Assembly (NCBI GenBank): GCA_033856175.1
Contig: JAWVFK010000014.1
Coordinates: forward strand, 70,451-134,450
Direction of reading: 5' to 3'
DNA length: 64,000 bases
Source: JAWVFK01 sp033856175
Lineage (GTDB): Bacteria > Actinomycetota > Thermoleophilia > Solirubrobacterales > 70-9
Of this stretch, positions 1 through 8,439 are shown one piece after another (position 1 is the first letter of the stretch; the number at the start of each line of letters is the position of its first letter). The translations under genes were made by a program, and so were the position numbers. Below the pieces are notes generated by a model. It saw only the letters and a program-made list of their open reading frames with translations. It was not told where the DNA came from and did not search any database.

Positions 1-867
1 AAGTGCGGCGCCCTCGACTCCACCGGGGGAACGCGGATGGGCATGCTCGAGGCGCTGCCGCAGGCGCTCGCGAGCGGCCAGCGCGCCCTCCAGGACGCCC
101 AGCTGGGCCAGGGGTCGATCTTCGAGATCGACGAGCCCGGCGGCGCCAACCTGGCGCTCGTCAAGCCCCAGCACCCGGCGCTCTCGCTCGAGGAGTACGA
201 GCAGGCCGAGCTGTTGCGGCTCGAGAAGGAGACCCTCGGCACCTACGTCTCCTCGCATCCGCTGTCGGGCATCCGCGACGCGCTGCGACGGCGTGTCGAC
301 TGCTCGCTCGCCGAGCTCAGCGGCAAGGCGGACAAGACGACGCTGACGATCGGCGGCCTCGTCGGCGACTGCAAGCGGCTGAAGACCCGCAGCGGCGCCG
401 ACATGATGTTCGCCACCCTCGACGACATCGAGGGGACGGTCGAGCTGCTCGTCTTCAACCAGGTTCTCGAGCGCAACGCCGACGTCATCGGGCCCGACCG
501 ACCGGTGATCGTCAGCGGCAGGCTCGACCACCGCGAGGGCGGGCGGACGAGCTTCGTCGTCCAGGAGGCGCAGCCGTTCGAGCCCAGCGTCAGCGAGATC
601 GAGCGGGCGCGCTCGCGCAGCGCCGGCGGCGCCGGCCCGGACGCCCTGACGCTGCGGATCCTCGCCGCCGACTTCCGGCCCGACCTCGTCGACCAGCTCA
701 AGGATGTCTTCGAGAGCTTCCCCGGCCAGACCGAGGTGCTGCTCGAGATGGAGACCAGGGCGGGGATGCGCAAGCTGCGCTTCGGCGGCCAGTACCGCGT
801 CGACGCGACCAACGGCCTGATGGCCGAGCTGGACTCGCTGCTGGGTCCAGGCGCCCTGGCCGCGTAG
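1..867 (+). CDS. dnaE: DNA polymerase III alpha subunit, C-terminal part (5' end outside window)
   Basis: Reading frame 1 is open from the first base and encodes 288 residues ending at TAG 865-867. It is the C-terminal end of the replicative polymerase catalytic subunit. The start reads KCGALDSTGGTR, the usual DnaE tail of the helix-hairpin region. It is followed by an OB-fold stretch (LTIGGLVGDCKRLKT, ATLDDIEGTVELLVF, VIVSGRLDHREGG) and a C-terminal domain that normally contacts tau. The polymerase core lies upstream of the window. An internal ATG at 37 could be mistaken for a start, but the residues before it are homologous-looking DnaE, so the gene is truncated by the window edge. The family assignment is confident. 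Confidence 0.93.
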   Translation, partial: KCGALDSTGGTRMGMLEALPQALASGQRALQDAQLGQGSIFEIDEPGGANLALVKPQHPALSLEEYEQAELLRLEKETLGTYVSSHPLSGIRDALRRRVDCSLAELSGKADKTTLTIGGLVGDCKRLKTRSGADMMFATLDDIEGTVELLVFNQVLERNADVIGPDRPVIVSGRLDHREGGRTSFVVQEAQPFEPSVSEIERARSRSAGGAGPDALTLRILAADFRPDLVDQLKDVFESFPGQTEVLLEMETRAGMRKLRFGGQYRVDATNGLMAELDSLLGPGALAA

Positions 868-901
868 AGCCTTTCTAGGCCTGCACGCCCGATTCGGGGT
901 C

Positions 902-907
902 TAGACT
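902..907 (+). promoter_or_regulatory. Putative -10 box (TAGACT) of a leaderless promoter
   Basis: TAGACT lies 6 bases before the ATG at 914, so transcription would start at or beside the start codon. No Shine-Dalgarno sequence is visible. The same arrangement recurs at many genes in this window. Confidence 0.45.
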
Positions 908-913
908 CGGGTC

Positions 914-1318
914 ATGCCTGCTGGGCGTACAGCGAAGGGCAAGGCGAAAGCCGGGGAGTGCCGTCGCTGTCGCACCTTCTGCGACAAGCTGATCGAGCCG
1001 CGCGGCTGTCTCGAGATGCGCTGCAGCTATCTCTACAGCTATCGCGACGAGCTCAGCGGCAACCGCTACATGGGCTGCATGCAGCGGGTCTTCAAGGCCG
1101 AGATCGACGTCGACGCCTTCGAGCTCGCGGAGCTGACGGGCAGGGGCTTCGGCGGCCTGATGATGACCGGCGAGCCGCTCTCGCACTGCCAGTTCCGCGT
1201 CGAGCCGGCCTACGAGGGCGGCGGCGAGGGGCACGAATGCGTCAACCCGAAGTTCTTCGATTGCGACGAGGGCCCCGGCGGGCTCCAGGTCTTCGACCTT
1301 CGCGACGCGCTCGCCTGA
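914..1318 (+). CDS. Conserved-looking cysteine-rich protein of unknown function
   Basis: 134 residues, not recognised as a named family. Nine cysteines occur, five of them in the first half (ECRRCRTFC, RGCLEMRCS), then GCMQRV, SHCQF, HECVN and DCDEG. Such spacing suggests a metal site (zinc or Fe-S) or structural disulfides; this is inference. The N-terminus is basic (RTAKGKAKAG), there is no signal peptide and no membrane segment. It lies alone between dnaE and the convergent nfo gene, with a probable leaderless promoter. The codon usage matches the neighbours, so it is a real gene rather than a shadow. Confidence 0.7.
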   Translation: MPAGRTAKGKAKAGECRRCRTFCDKLIEPRGCLEMRCSYLYSYRDELSGNRYMGCMQRVFKAEIDVDAFELAELTGRGFGGLMMTGEPLSHCQFRVEPAYEGGGEGHECVNPKFFDCDEGPGGLQVFDLRDALA

Positions 1319-1328
1319 GCCGGCCGCT

Positions 1329-2189
1329 TCAGCCGGCTCTCGCCTTCAAGCCCTTCCTGCGCAGCCGCTTGGTCTTCTCGACCTCCTTGCGGTCCGGCCC
1401 CTTCTTCTCCGGCCCCGGTACCTCCAGCGTCGCCGGCAGGCCCTCGAAGCGCGGCTCGGAGAGGAAGACCTGAAGCCGCTCGCCGATCTCACCCTCGCGG
1501 ACGTTGGCGTGACGGTCACGGCACGAGCCCAGCGGATCGCGCGAGTCGTTGAGATGGATGCAGCCCAGCCGGCCGAGCCCGACCTTGGCGTCGGCCGTCG
1601 CCAGCAGCTCGTCGAGCCCGGCCTCGCTGCCGATGTCGAAGCCCTGGGCGTAGAGATGGCAGGAGTCGAGGCAGAGGCCGAGCCGCTCGCCGCCTCCGGC
1701 GACCTCGATCAGCGTCGCGATCTCGTCGAAGTCACGGCCCAGCATTCCCTGCGCCCCCGCCGTCTGCTCGATCAGCAGCGGGCAGCGTTCGCTCTCGCCG
1801 AGTGCGCCGGCGATCGTCTTGCCGGCCCGGCGCAGCGCCTGGGCGGGAGTCTGCTCGCGCCGGGCGCCGGGGTGGAGGACGACGCCGGCGGCGCCGATCG
1901 CGTCGCCGACCCTGAGGGCATGGATCAGCGCCTGCAGCGACTTCGCCCGCAGCTCGGCGTCGGGCGAGGCGCAGTTGATCAGGTAGATCGCGTGGATCAC
2001 GACCGCTTCGATCGGCGAGGCGTCCATCGCCTCGCGAAATGCGGCGAAGTCCTCGTCGCCGTAGCGGGTCGGCCGCCACATCCGCGGCGACTGGTTGAAG
2101 ATCTGGATCGACTCGCAGCCGCGCTCGACGCCGCGCTCTATCGCGAGTGCGAGCCCACCGCCTGTGGAAACATGCGCGCCGATCAGCAT
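1329..2189 (-). CDS. nfo: Endonuclease IV (AP endonuclease)
   Basis: 286 residues. Cuts DNA 5' to abasic sites in base excision repair. It starts MLIGAHVSTGGG, the family N-terminus, preceded by a good ribosome site (GGGGAG) at the chosen ATG. An in-frame start at 2315 would add 42 unrelated residues and run into gltX. The trinuclear zinc ligand set is visible: His in VVIHAIY, His in VVLHPGA, Glu in LLIEQTAG, Asp and His in CLDSCHLYAQGFD, His in CIHLNDS, Asp/His in DRHANV and Glu in LEVPG. A Lys/Arg-rich tail (KKGPDRKEVEKTKRLRRK) extends the end and may help DNA binding. Divergent from gltX with only 29 bases between start codons. Confidence 0.95.
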   Translation of the reverse strand: MLIGAHVSTGGGLALAIERGVERGCESIQIFNQSPRMWRPTRYGDEDFAAFREAMDASPIEAVVIHAIYLINCASPDAELRAKSLQALIHALRVGDAIGAAGVVLHPGARREQTPAQALRRAGKTIAGALGESERCPLLIEQTAGAQGMLGRDFDEIATLIEVAGGGERLGLCLDSCHLYAQGFDIGSEAGLDELLATADAKVGLGRLGCIHLNDSRDPLGSCRDRHANVREGEIGERLQVFLSEPRFEGLPATLEVPGPEKKGPDRKEVEKTKRLRRKGLKARAG

Positions 2190-2218
2190 CTGATGCTCCC
2201 CGCCATAAACACAGTCAC

Positions 2219-3577
2219 GTGAGCTCCGAACTCCGCCTACGCTTCGCGCCCTCGCCGACCGGTGCTCTGCACATCGGCGGCGCGCGGACGGCACTCTACA
2301 ACTGGCTTCACGCACGCGGCGCGGGGGGAGCGCTCGTGCTGCGGATCGAGGACACAGACCGCGAGCGCTCGACGACCGAGAACGTCGAGCAGATCGTCGA
2401 CGCCCTGCGCTGGCTCGAGCTCGACTGGGACGAGGGCCCGATCAGCCAGCACGAGCTCGCCCACCGCCACGCCGCCCGCCTCACCGAGTTGCTCGAGTCC
2501 GGCGCCGCCTACCGCGACACGGCGACCGCCGCCGAGGTCCGCGCCTGGAAGGCCGAGCATGGCGCCGGCCGCGGCTATCGCGGCGTGCCGAGCGACGACC
2601 CGGCCGCGGCCGTCCGGCTGCGCGTGCCCGACGAGGGCGAGACCGTCGTCGACGACCTGATCCGCGGCGCCGTCAGCTTCCCCAACGCCAGCTACGACGA
2701 CTTCGTCATCGCCCGCGGCGACAGCTCGGTCCTCTACAACTTCGCCGTCGCGATCGACGACCACGAGATGGGGATCAGCGAGGTCATCCGCGGCGACGAC
2801 CACCTCTCCAACACGCCCAAGCAGCTGCTCGTGCTGCGGGCGCTGGGCGTCGATCCCCCTCGCTACGCCCACCTGCCGCTGCTGCACGGCCCCGACGGCC
2901 GCAAGCTCTCCAAGCGCCACGGGGCGGCGTCGGTCCAGGAGCTGCGCGAAGCGGGCTACCTGCCGGCCGCGGTTCGCAACTACCTGGCGCTGCTCGGCTG
3001 GGGCACCGACGACGACACGACCCTGATGTCGACCGAGGAGCTGGTCAAGCGCTTCGAGCTCGCCCGCGTCGGCCGCTCCTCGGCGATCTTCGACGAGCAG
3101 AAGCTGCGTTGGGTCAACGGCCGCTTCATGCGCGAGATGCCGCTCGACGACTACGTCGCCGCGGTCGCCGCGTATCTCGATCGCCGGCCCGACGAGCGGC
3201 TGCGGATCGGCTGTGCGATCGCCCAGGAGAAGGCCCAGACGCTGGCCGAGGTCTGGCCGCTGGTGCGCTTCCTCTTCGAAGAGCCCGTCGACGACCCCAA
3301 GGCCTGGTCGAAGACGATGGGGGAGGGCGCCCTCGAGGGGCTGCGGGCGGCGCGCGAGGCGCTCGAGCAGGCGGACGGCTTCGAGCCCGATGCCATCGAG
3401 GCGGCACTGCAGCCGGTGCTGGAGCGCCTCGGCCTGAAGCCCGGGCGCCTCTACCAGCCGCTGCGCGTCGCGGTCACCGGGACGACCATCTCGCCGGGAA
3501 TCTTCGAGACGCTCTCGGCGCTGGGGCGCGAGCGCACGCTGGAGCGCGTCGACCGCGCCATCGCTCGGCTCTGCTGA
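2219..3577 (+). CDS. gltX: Glutamyl-tRNA synthetase
   Basis: 452 residues from a GTG start. Charges tRNA-Glu. In a genome carrying gatCAB it is probably non-discriminating and also makes Glu-tRNA-Gln. That last step is inference. Class I signatures are clear: RFAPSPTGALHIGGARTA (HIGH-type) near the N-terminus, LRIEDTDRERS, and GRKLSKRHGA (KMSKS-type). The GTG at 2219 puts the catalytic fold at residue 5 as usual; in-frame ATG 2147 lies inside the divergent nfo gene and adds unrelated sequence. No Shine-Dalgarno is evident, and TAAACA at 2206-2211 may be a -10 element for a leaderless message. Length is normal for the family. Confidence 0.95.
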   Translation: MSSELRLRFAPSPTGALHIGGARTALYNWLHARGAGGALVLRIEDTDRERSTTENVEQIVDALRWLELDWDEGPISQHELAHRHAARLTELLESGAAYRDTATAAEVRAWKAEHGAGRGYRGVPSDDPAAAVRLRVPDEGETVVDDLIRGAVSFPNASYDDFVIARGDSSVLYNFAVAIDDHEMGISEVIRGDDHLSNTPKQLLVLRALGVDPPRYAHLPLLHGPDGRKLSKRHGAASVQELREAGYLPAAVRNYLALLGWGTDDDTTLMSTEELVKRFELARVGRSSAIFDEQKLRWVNGRFMREMPLDDYVAAVAAYLDRRPDERLRIGCAIAQEKAQTLAEVWPLVRFLFEEPVDDPKAWSKTMGEGALEGLRAAREALEQADGFEPDAIEAALQPVLERLGLKPGRLYQPLRVAVTGTTISPGIFETLSALGRERTLERVDRAIARLC

Positions 3578-3630
3578 GCGCCACCAGCTAAATCTTTTTC
3601 CTGCGGTTGCCGATGGGTCCGCAGAGACTT

Positions 3631-4653
3631 ATGCCGACGAAAGTTCAAACACGCGGCGGTCAGCGCCTGACCGCCGCATTCGAAGCGGTCGAGCGGCTGC
3701 CGGCTCTCGCCCAGGCTCGCGACCAGGTCCTCGCCGCCGGCCTCGGCAACGGCAGCGCCCCGGAGGCGCTGGTCAGCGCCGTCGCCCACGACCCAGGCCT
3801 GGCGATCGCCGTCCTGCGCAAGGCGGGCGCCAGCTCGTCGGGCACGGCGCCGGCGAGCGTCGCCGAGGCTGTCGGGCGCATCGGAGCGGCCGCCGTCCAC
3901 CGGCTCGCCACCGAGATCGACACATACGACTTCCTCGAGCGCGCCAACAGTCCCGCTGCGGCTCTCGAGCGCTTCCGCGTCCACGCTCGGGCCACTCAGG
4001 CGGCAACGGCCTCCGTCGCCGCCAGGATCGGTGCGACCGACGGCGATGAGCTCTCGCTGGCGGCTCTGCTTCACGACATCGGCAAGCTCGTGGTCGCTCG
4101 CCTGCAGCGAGGCCCGATCGACCCCTGGGCCGCCGCCAGCACGCCGGAGGACAGGATCACGGCTGAGCGTCGGGAGCTCGGGATCGACCACGCGCTGGTC
4201 GGCGGCGTCCTCGCCCGGCGCTGGGGACTCTCGAAGACCCTCGCGGCGACGATCGAGCGCCATCACTCCGACGAAGCGACCGGGCCGGCGGCGGTCATTC
4301 GCCTCGCCGACATGCTCGCCCACCATGCCCAGGGCGAGGCCATCGCCGCCCAGAAGCTGCGCCTGCTCGCCCGCACCTGCGGCCTCGGCCGCGACGACCT
4401 CGTCGAGATCCTCTACACGCCGAGCACAGCTGCGGCCCCGCAGGGCCGCCCGGTGGAGCCCTCGCCGCTCTCGGGCCGCGAGATGGAGGTCCTCCGCAGG
4501 CTCGCCGAAGGCAAGGTCTACAAGCAGATCGCCCAGGACCTGACCCTCTCGGTCAGCACCGTCCGAACCCACCTCCACAACGTCTACGCCAAGCTCGGCG
4601 TGATCGACAGGGCCCAAGCCGTCCTGACAGCAAACGACAAGGGCTGGCTGTAG
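3631..4653 (+). CDS. HDOD domain regulator with C-terminal LuxR helix-turn-helix
   Basis: 340 residues. The N-terminal two thirds is an HDOD domain (LPALAQARDQVLAA, VAHDPGLAIAVLRKA, AALLHDIGKLVV with an HD pair, HHSDEATGPAAVIRLADM). The C-terminus is a complete LuxR/GerE DNA-binding domain (LSGREMEVLRRLAEGKVYKQIA, LSVSTVRTHLHNVYAKLGV). HDOD proteins act in signalling, often with cyclic dinucleotides or chemotaxis. Fusion to LuxR points to a one-component transcription factor; its signal is unknown. ATG 3631 gives the tidiest N-terminus, but ATG 3613 and TTG 3607 are in frame. It converges on a NarL-like response regulator gene, from which it is separated by a strong stem-loop. Confidence 0.85.
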   Translation: MPTKVQTRGGQRLTAAFEAVERLPALAQARDQVLAAGLGNGSAPEALVSAVAHDPGLAIAVLRKAGASSSGTAPASVAEAVGRIGAAAVHRLATEIDTYDFLERANSPAAALERFRVHARATQAATASVAARIGATDGDELSLAALLHDIGKLVVARLQRGPIDPWAAASTPEDRITAERRELGIDHALVGGVLARRWGLSKTLAATIERHHSDEATGPAAVIRLADMLAHHAQGEAIAAQKLRLLARTCGLGRDDLVEILYTPSTAAAPQGRPVEPSPLSGREMEVLRRLAEGKVYKQIAQDLTLSVSTVRTHLHNVYAKLGVIDRAQAVLTANDKGWL

Positions 4654-4775
4654 AACCAGAGCGCTGAGGGCACCGCATAGCCAACCCACGAGCTTGGCTG
4701 CAGCGGCACTACCCGATCATCGAGACGAAGCCGACCCGCACGCCCCCGGACGCGAAGCGGAGGAGGCGTGCGGCC

Positions 4776-4835
4776 AAGAACTGTGTCCGACGCCCCCGCA
4801 GGCGCCCAGCTGAGGAGGCGGCGGACGCAGTTCTT
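4776..4835. terminator. Stem-loop between convergent regulator genes, probable bidirectional terminator
   Basis: Arms AAGAACTGTGTCCG (4776-4789) and CGGACGCAGTTCTT (4822-4835) are inverted repeats with one mismatch. The 32-base GC-rich loop can fold further. On the plus strand the stem is followed by GTTGTTATT. The rest of the 186-base gap (4654-4839) shows no gene. Confidence 0.6.
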
Positions 4836-4839
4836 GTTG

Positions 4840-5463
4840 TTATTCGATTAGCGAGGCCCTGAGCGCTATCGCAACCGCGTGGGCGCGGTCGTGGGCGTCC
4901 AGGCGGGCGAGGATCTGCTTGGTGTGGGTCTTGATCGTTTCGGTGCTGAGGCCGAGGCGCTTTGCGACGACCGCCGTCGAATGGCCGTCGGCGAGCAACT
5001 GGAGGATCTGCTGCTGGCGCTTGGTGACGCGCGATCCGCGGCGCGGGCGCCCGTCGGGCACGGCGGGGTCGATGAAGGTCTGCGACTCGACCGCGGCCTC
5101 GATCGCTTCTCGCAGCCGGATGGTGGGGGAGCTCTTGGCGACGAAGGCGCGGGCGCCCGCTTCGACGGCGGCGCTGGCCGCGTGGGGCTCGCCATGGCGT
5201 GAGTGGGCGACGATGCTGATCCCGGGCTGCGCCTTCAGCAGCGCCCGGATCGTCGCCGCCCCGCTGAGACCGCCGTCGTGGCCCGGCGGGCGCATCTCGA
5301 CGACAGCCACGTCGAAGTTGCCGGTATCGCGAACGAGCTCGACTCCGGTATCGCCGTCGTCGGCCTCCTCGATCTCGTAGCGGCCGCCGCGGAGCAGCCT
5401 GCGCATACCGAGCCGGACCAGGGGCTGGTCGTCTATCAGCAGACATCGGAGCTGGTCGCTCAT
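4840..5463 (-). CDS. NarL/FixJ-type response regulator with Glu at the phosphoacceptor site
   Basis: 207 residues. Receiver domain first (CLLIDDQPLVRLGMRRLL with the acidic pair, conserved Ser in VAHSRH, conserved Lys in FVAKSS), then a LuxR-type helix-turn-helix (VTKRQQQILQLLADGHS, LSTETIKTHTKQILARL). Where the family has the phosphorylated Asp (LLDLRMPG-like), this protein reads VVEMRPPGHDG. Glu therefore replaces Asp, and the regulator may be constitutively active or phosphorylation-independent. No histidine kinase is adjacent. ATG 5463 is chosen; GTG 5466 is directly before it. A perfect 6-bp hairpin (5493-5508) lies just upstream in the 152-base divergent gap to the Rrf2 gene. Confidence 0.88.
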   Translation of the reverse strand: MSDQLRCLLIDDQPLVRLGMRRLLRGGRYEIEEADDGDTGVELVRDTGNFDVAVVEMRPPGHDGGLSGAATIRALLKAQPGISIVAHSRHGEPHAASAAVEAGARAFVAKSSPTIRLREAIEAAVESQTFIDPAVPDGRPRRGSRVTKRQQQILQLLADGHSTAVVAKRLGLSTETIKTHTKQILARLDAHDRAHAVAIALRASLIE

Positions 5464-5602
5464 CACATCGTCTCGCCCAGGCAGCGTCGGTCGGCTCTCA
5501 GCAGAGCCAGCCTCGGCTCACCCCGGTCTGGGTCGGACGCCATCAAGCGTCGGTTGGCCGCCAGATCGTAACCGCTGAGACCAAGTGGCCCGCCCCGTCC
5601 GG

Positions 5603-5608
5603 TAGAAA
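5603..5608 (+). promoter_or_regulatory. Putative -10 box (TAGAAA) of the Rrf2 gene
   Basis: Seven bases before the GTG at 5616. A short AAGG (5611-5614) sits between the box and the start codon, too close for a normal ribosome site. Supports a leaderless or nearly leaderless message. Confidence 0.4.
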
Positions 5609-5615
5609 GCAAGGC

Positions 5616-6014
5616 GTGATCTCGGTGACCTCGAAATCCCGCTATGCGGTGGTCGCGCTGGCGGAGCTCGCTCGCTCCGGCAACCGGCCCGTGCCGATCG
5701 CGACCTTGGCCCAGCGGCGGGCGATGCCCGTCCAGTTCCTCGAGCAGCTGTTCTCGACGCTGCGCCGCAACGGTTTCCTGACTTCGCACCGCGGTGTCAA
5801 GGGCGGCTACACCCTGGCCCGGCCGGCCGACGAGATCACCGTGCTCGAGGTCGTCCAGGCGCTCGACGGCGTCGTCGGCCAGGAGGCCGAGGAGGCCGGC
5901 GGCATCTGGCGCGAGGGGGTGGATGCCCTGCGCGGCGTCTTCACCGACACGACGATCGCCGATGTCGCCAACCGCGAGACCGGCGAGTCGGGCGTCGGTC
6001 TCTACCAGATCTGA
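5616..6014 (+). CDS. Rrf2 family transcriptional regulator without cysteines
   Basis: 132 residues from GTG. The winged helix of Rrf2 proteins is plain (MISVTSKSRYAVVALAELAR, VPIATLAQRRAMPVQFLEQL, LRRNGFLTSHRGVKGGYTLA, EITVLEVVQALDG). There is not a single cysteine, so it cannot carry the three-Cys Fe-S cluster of IscR or NsrR. Its neighbours are a divergent lipoprotein and cysK-cysE. In Firmicutes the cysteine-free Rrf2 protein CymR, working with CysK, controls sulfur metabolism, so a CymR-like role is a reasonable inference from context only. No operator dyad was recognised. Confidence 0.85.
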   Translation: MISVTSKSRYAVVALAELARSGNRPVPIATLAQRRAMPVQFLEQLFSTLRRNGFLTSHRGVKGGYTLARPADEITVLEVVQALDGVVGQEAEEAGGIWREGVDALRGVFTDTTIADVANRETGESGVGLYQI

Positions 6015-6033
6015 CGCCGCCCGCCCGCTGCGC

Positions 6034-6663
6034 CTACTTCTTGCAGCCCCTGATCGCAGCGGCGAAGTCGGCCGGGTTGCGGCCGGCCTTGAGCTCGGTC
6101 AGGTCATCGGCGAGCTGGGCGTTGGAGGCAACCCGCCGCAGGTAGGCGACGACGCAGCTCGCGCTCTTGCGGCTCAGGCCCGGCAGCCTGCTCAGCGCCT
6201 GGCGCAGCGCCCGGTCGGTGATCGCCCGGACCTCGCGGGCAGAGGGGGGAGGAGCGCTGGCATGAAGGCCGTCGAGCTTCCAGCCGTTGTCCTGGATCAG
6301 GCCGGCCGTTGCGGTTCGGCCGTCCAGCGAGCCGCCGCGGACGCGGATCTTGGCGAGCGCATGGCCGCCGTCGACGGTCACGCCGATGAAGCTGACCGAC
6401 GAGGCCGTCGACGCGGCGCGCGGCTGACGCACGCGGCAGCTCTCGAGCGCCTGGGCGCCGCGCCGGCCCGAGGCGGCTTCGAGGAAGCGCAGCGTGAACA
6501 TCCGGTCGCAGATCGCCGGGTCGTTGCTCGTCAGCACGGTCCTCACCGTGCTCCTGACCCTGTCGGCCTCGCTGGGGGACGAGAACGGCGCGCAGCCGGC
6601 TGCCACCACGGCAAGCACCGCGGCCGCCGTCGCCGCTCGCACCGCTTTCTTCAACCGACTCAC
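6034..6663 (-). CDS. Putative lipoprotein, small stress/NTF2-like fold suspected
   Basis: 209 residues if the GTG at 6663 is used; TTG 6654, with AAGGTGA just upstream, is an equally good start. The N-terminus is a lipoprotein signal: basic start (SRLKKAVR), hydrophobic run and lipobox VAAGC. The mature part begins with a helix (SEADRVRSTVRTVLTSND), then ICDRMFTLRFLE and beta-rich stretches (SFIGVTVDGGHALAKIRV, GWKLDGLHA). That order resembles NTF2/SnoaL-like secreted proteins, which is a guess from pattern. The C-terminus has two further cysteines. It is divergent from cysK and convergent with the Rrf2 gene, with 19 bases between them. Confidence 0.7.
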   Translation of the reverse strand: MSRLKKAVRAATAAAVLAVVAAGCAPFSSPSEADRVRSTVRTVLTSNDPAICDRMFTLRFLEAASGRRGAQALESCRVRQPRAASTASSVSFIGVTVDGGHALAKIRVRGGSLDGRTATAGLIQDNGWKLDGLHASAPPPSAREVRAITDRALRQALSRLPGLSRKSASCVVAYLRRVASNAQLADDLTELKAGRNPADFAAAIRGCKK

Positions 6664-6673
6664 CTTGGTCGGG

Positions 6674-6679
6674 TAGTTT
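6674..6679 (+). promoter_or_regulatory. Putative -10 box (TAGTTT) of cysK
   Basis: Six bases before ATG 6686 and within the 22-base divergent gap to the lipoprotein gene, so cysKE is probably transcribed without a 5' leader. This leaves little room for a riboswitch. Confidence 0.45.
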
Positions 6680-6685
6680 GACGAG

Positions 6686-7642
<957 letters not shown>

Positions 7643-7643
7643 G

Positions 7644-8387
7644 ATGCTCGGCCTCCACACCCTCGGCCGCGTCCTCAGCGAGGTTCGCCGCGACGTCGCC
7701 ACGGCTCGCGACCGCGACCCTGCCGCGCGCCGGGTCGGGACCCTGGAGATCCTCAGCAGCTGGGCCGGCGTCCAGGCGCTGCTCGCCCACCGCCTCGCCC
7801 ACGTCATGCATGGCGCCAACGTGCCGCTGGCGCCGAGCGCGATCGCGACGCTCAGCCGCATCGTCACCGGGGTCGAGATCCATCCGGCAGCGAGGATCGG
7901 CGCCGACCTCTTCATCGACCACGGCACGGGCGTCGTCATCGGCGAGACGACGGAGATCGGCGATCGCGTCACGCTCTACCAGGGGGTCACGCTGGGGGGA
8001 ACCGGGCTCTTTCGCGGCAAGCGCCACCCAACGATCGAGGACAACGTCACGATCGGCTCCGGCGCCAAGCTCCTCGGCCCGATCGTCGTCGGCCACGGCG
8101 CCAAGATCGGCGCCAACACCGTCGTCATCAAGGACGTGCCCGCCAACTCGACCGTGGTCGGCAACCCAGGCCACCCCGTCCGAATCGAGGGCCGCCCCGT
8201 CGAGGGCCCCGACAGCGACTGGATCCACCTCCCCGACCCAGTGGCCGACGCAATCCGCGAGCTATCGGTCCGCCTAGGTGAGCTGGAGCGGCGTCTGGCG
8301 ATCCTCCAGGGAGAAACGGAGCCCGAGGCCGGCTCCCGCGTGACCGAGCTACGGCCGAAGCAGGGCCCCTCGTCAGCGGGAGGATGA
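7644..8387 (+). CDS. cysE: Serine O-acetyltransferase
   Basis: 247 residues. Acetylates serine with acetyl-CoA, the first step to cysteine. The left-handed beta-helix hexapeptide region is clear (VEIHPAARIGADLFIDHGTG, VVIGETTEIGDRVTLYQGVT, TIEDNVTIGSGAKLLGPI, KIGANTVVIKDVPANSTVVG). The catalytic His is in FIDHGTG. A charged tail of about 60 residues (ELSVRLGELERRLAILQG and beyond) replaces the usual short CysK-binding C-terminus. The start overlaps nothing and follows cysK by two bases. An in-frame start at 7521 lies within cysK and is rejected. Confidence 0.93.
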   Translation: MLGLHTLGRVLSEVRRDVATARDRDPAARRVGTLEILSSWAGVQALLAHRLAHVMHGANVPLAPSAIATLSRIVTGVEIHPAARIGADLFIDHGTGVVIGETTEIGDRVTLYQGVTLGGTGLFRGKRHPTIEDNVTIGSGAKLLGPIVVGHGAKIGANTVVIKDVPANSTVVGNPGHPVRIEGRPVEGPDSDWIHLPDPVADAIRELSVRLGELERRLAILQGETEPEAGSRVTELRPKQGPSSAGG

Positions 8388-8423
8388 GCCACGGAGGGGC
8401 CGGCACGGGATCCTCCGTGGCTC
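8386..8423 (+). terminator. Perfect 12-bp stem-loop after cysE
   Basis: GAGCCACGGAGG (8386-8397) pairs exactly with CCTCCGTGGCTC (8412-8423) around a 14-base loop. It starts within the cysE stop codon. No T-run follows, so this is a GC-type terminator or mRNA 3'-end stabiliser rather than a textbook rho-independent site. Confidence 0.6.
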
Positions 8424-8427
8424 CAAC

Positions 8428-8433
8428 TAACCT
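8428..8433 (+). promoter_or_regulatory. Putative -10 box (TAACCT) of pcrA
   Basis: Six bases before ATG 8440 and just after the cysE stem-loop, the same spacing as at cysK and the Cys-rich gene. A leaderless start is inferred. Confidence 0.4.
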
Positions 8434-8439
8434 AGAAAG

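Noticed and set aside
6664..6685. Riboswitch or T-box upstream of cysK, tyrS or ilvB
   Set aside because: The gaps before these genes are too short and the -10-like boxes sit next to the start codons, leaving no leader RNA.
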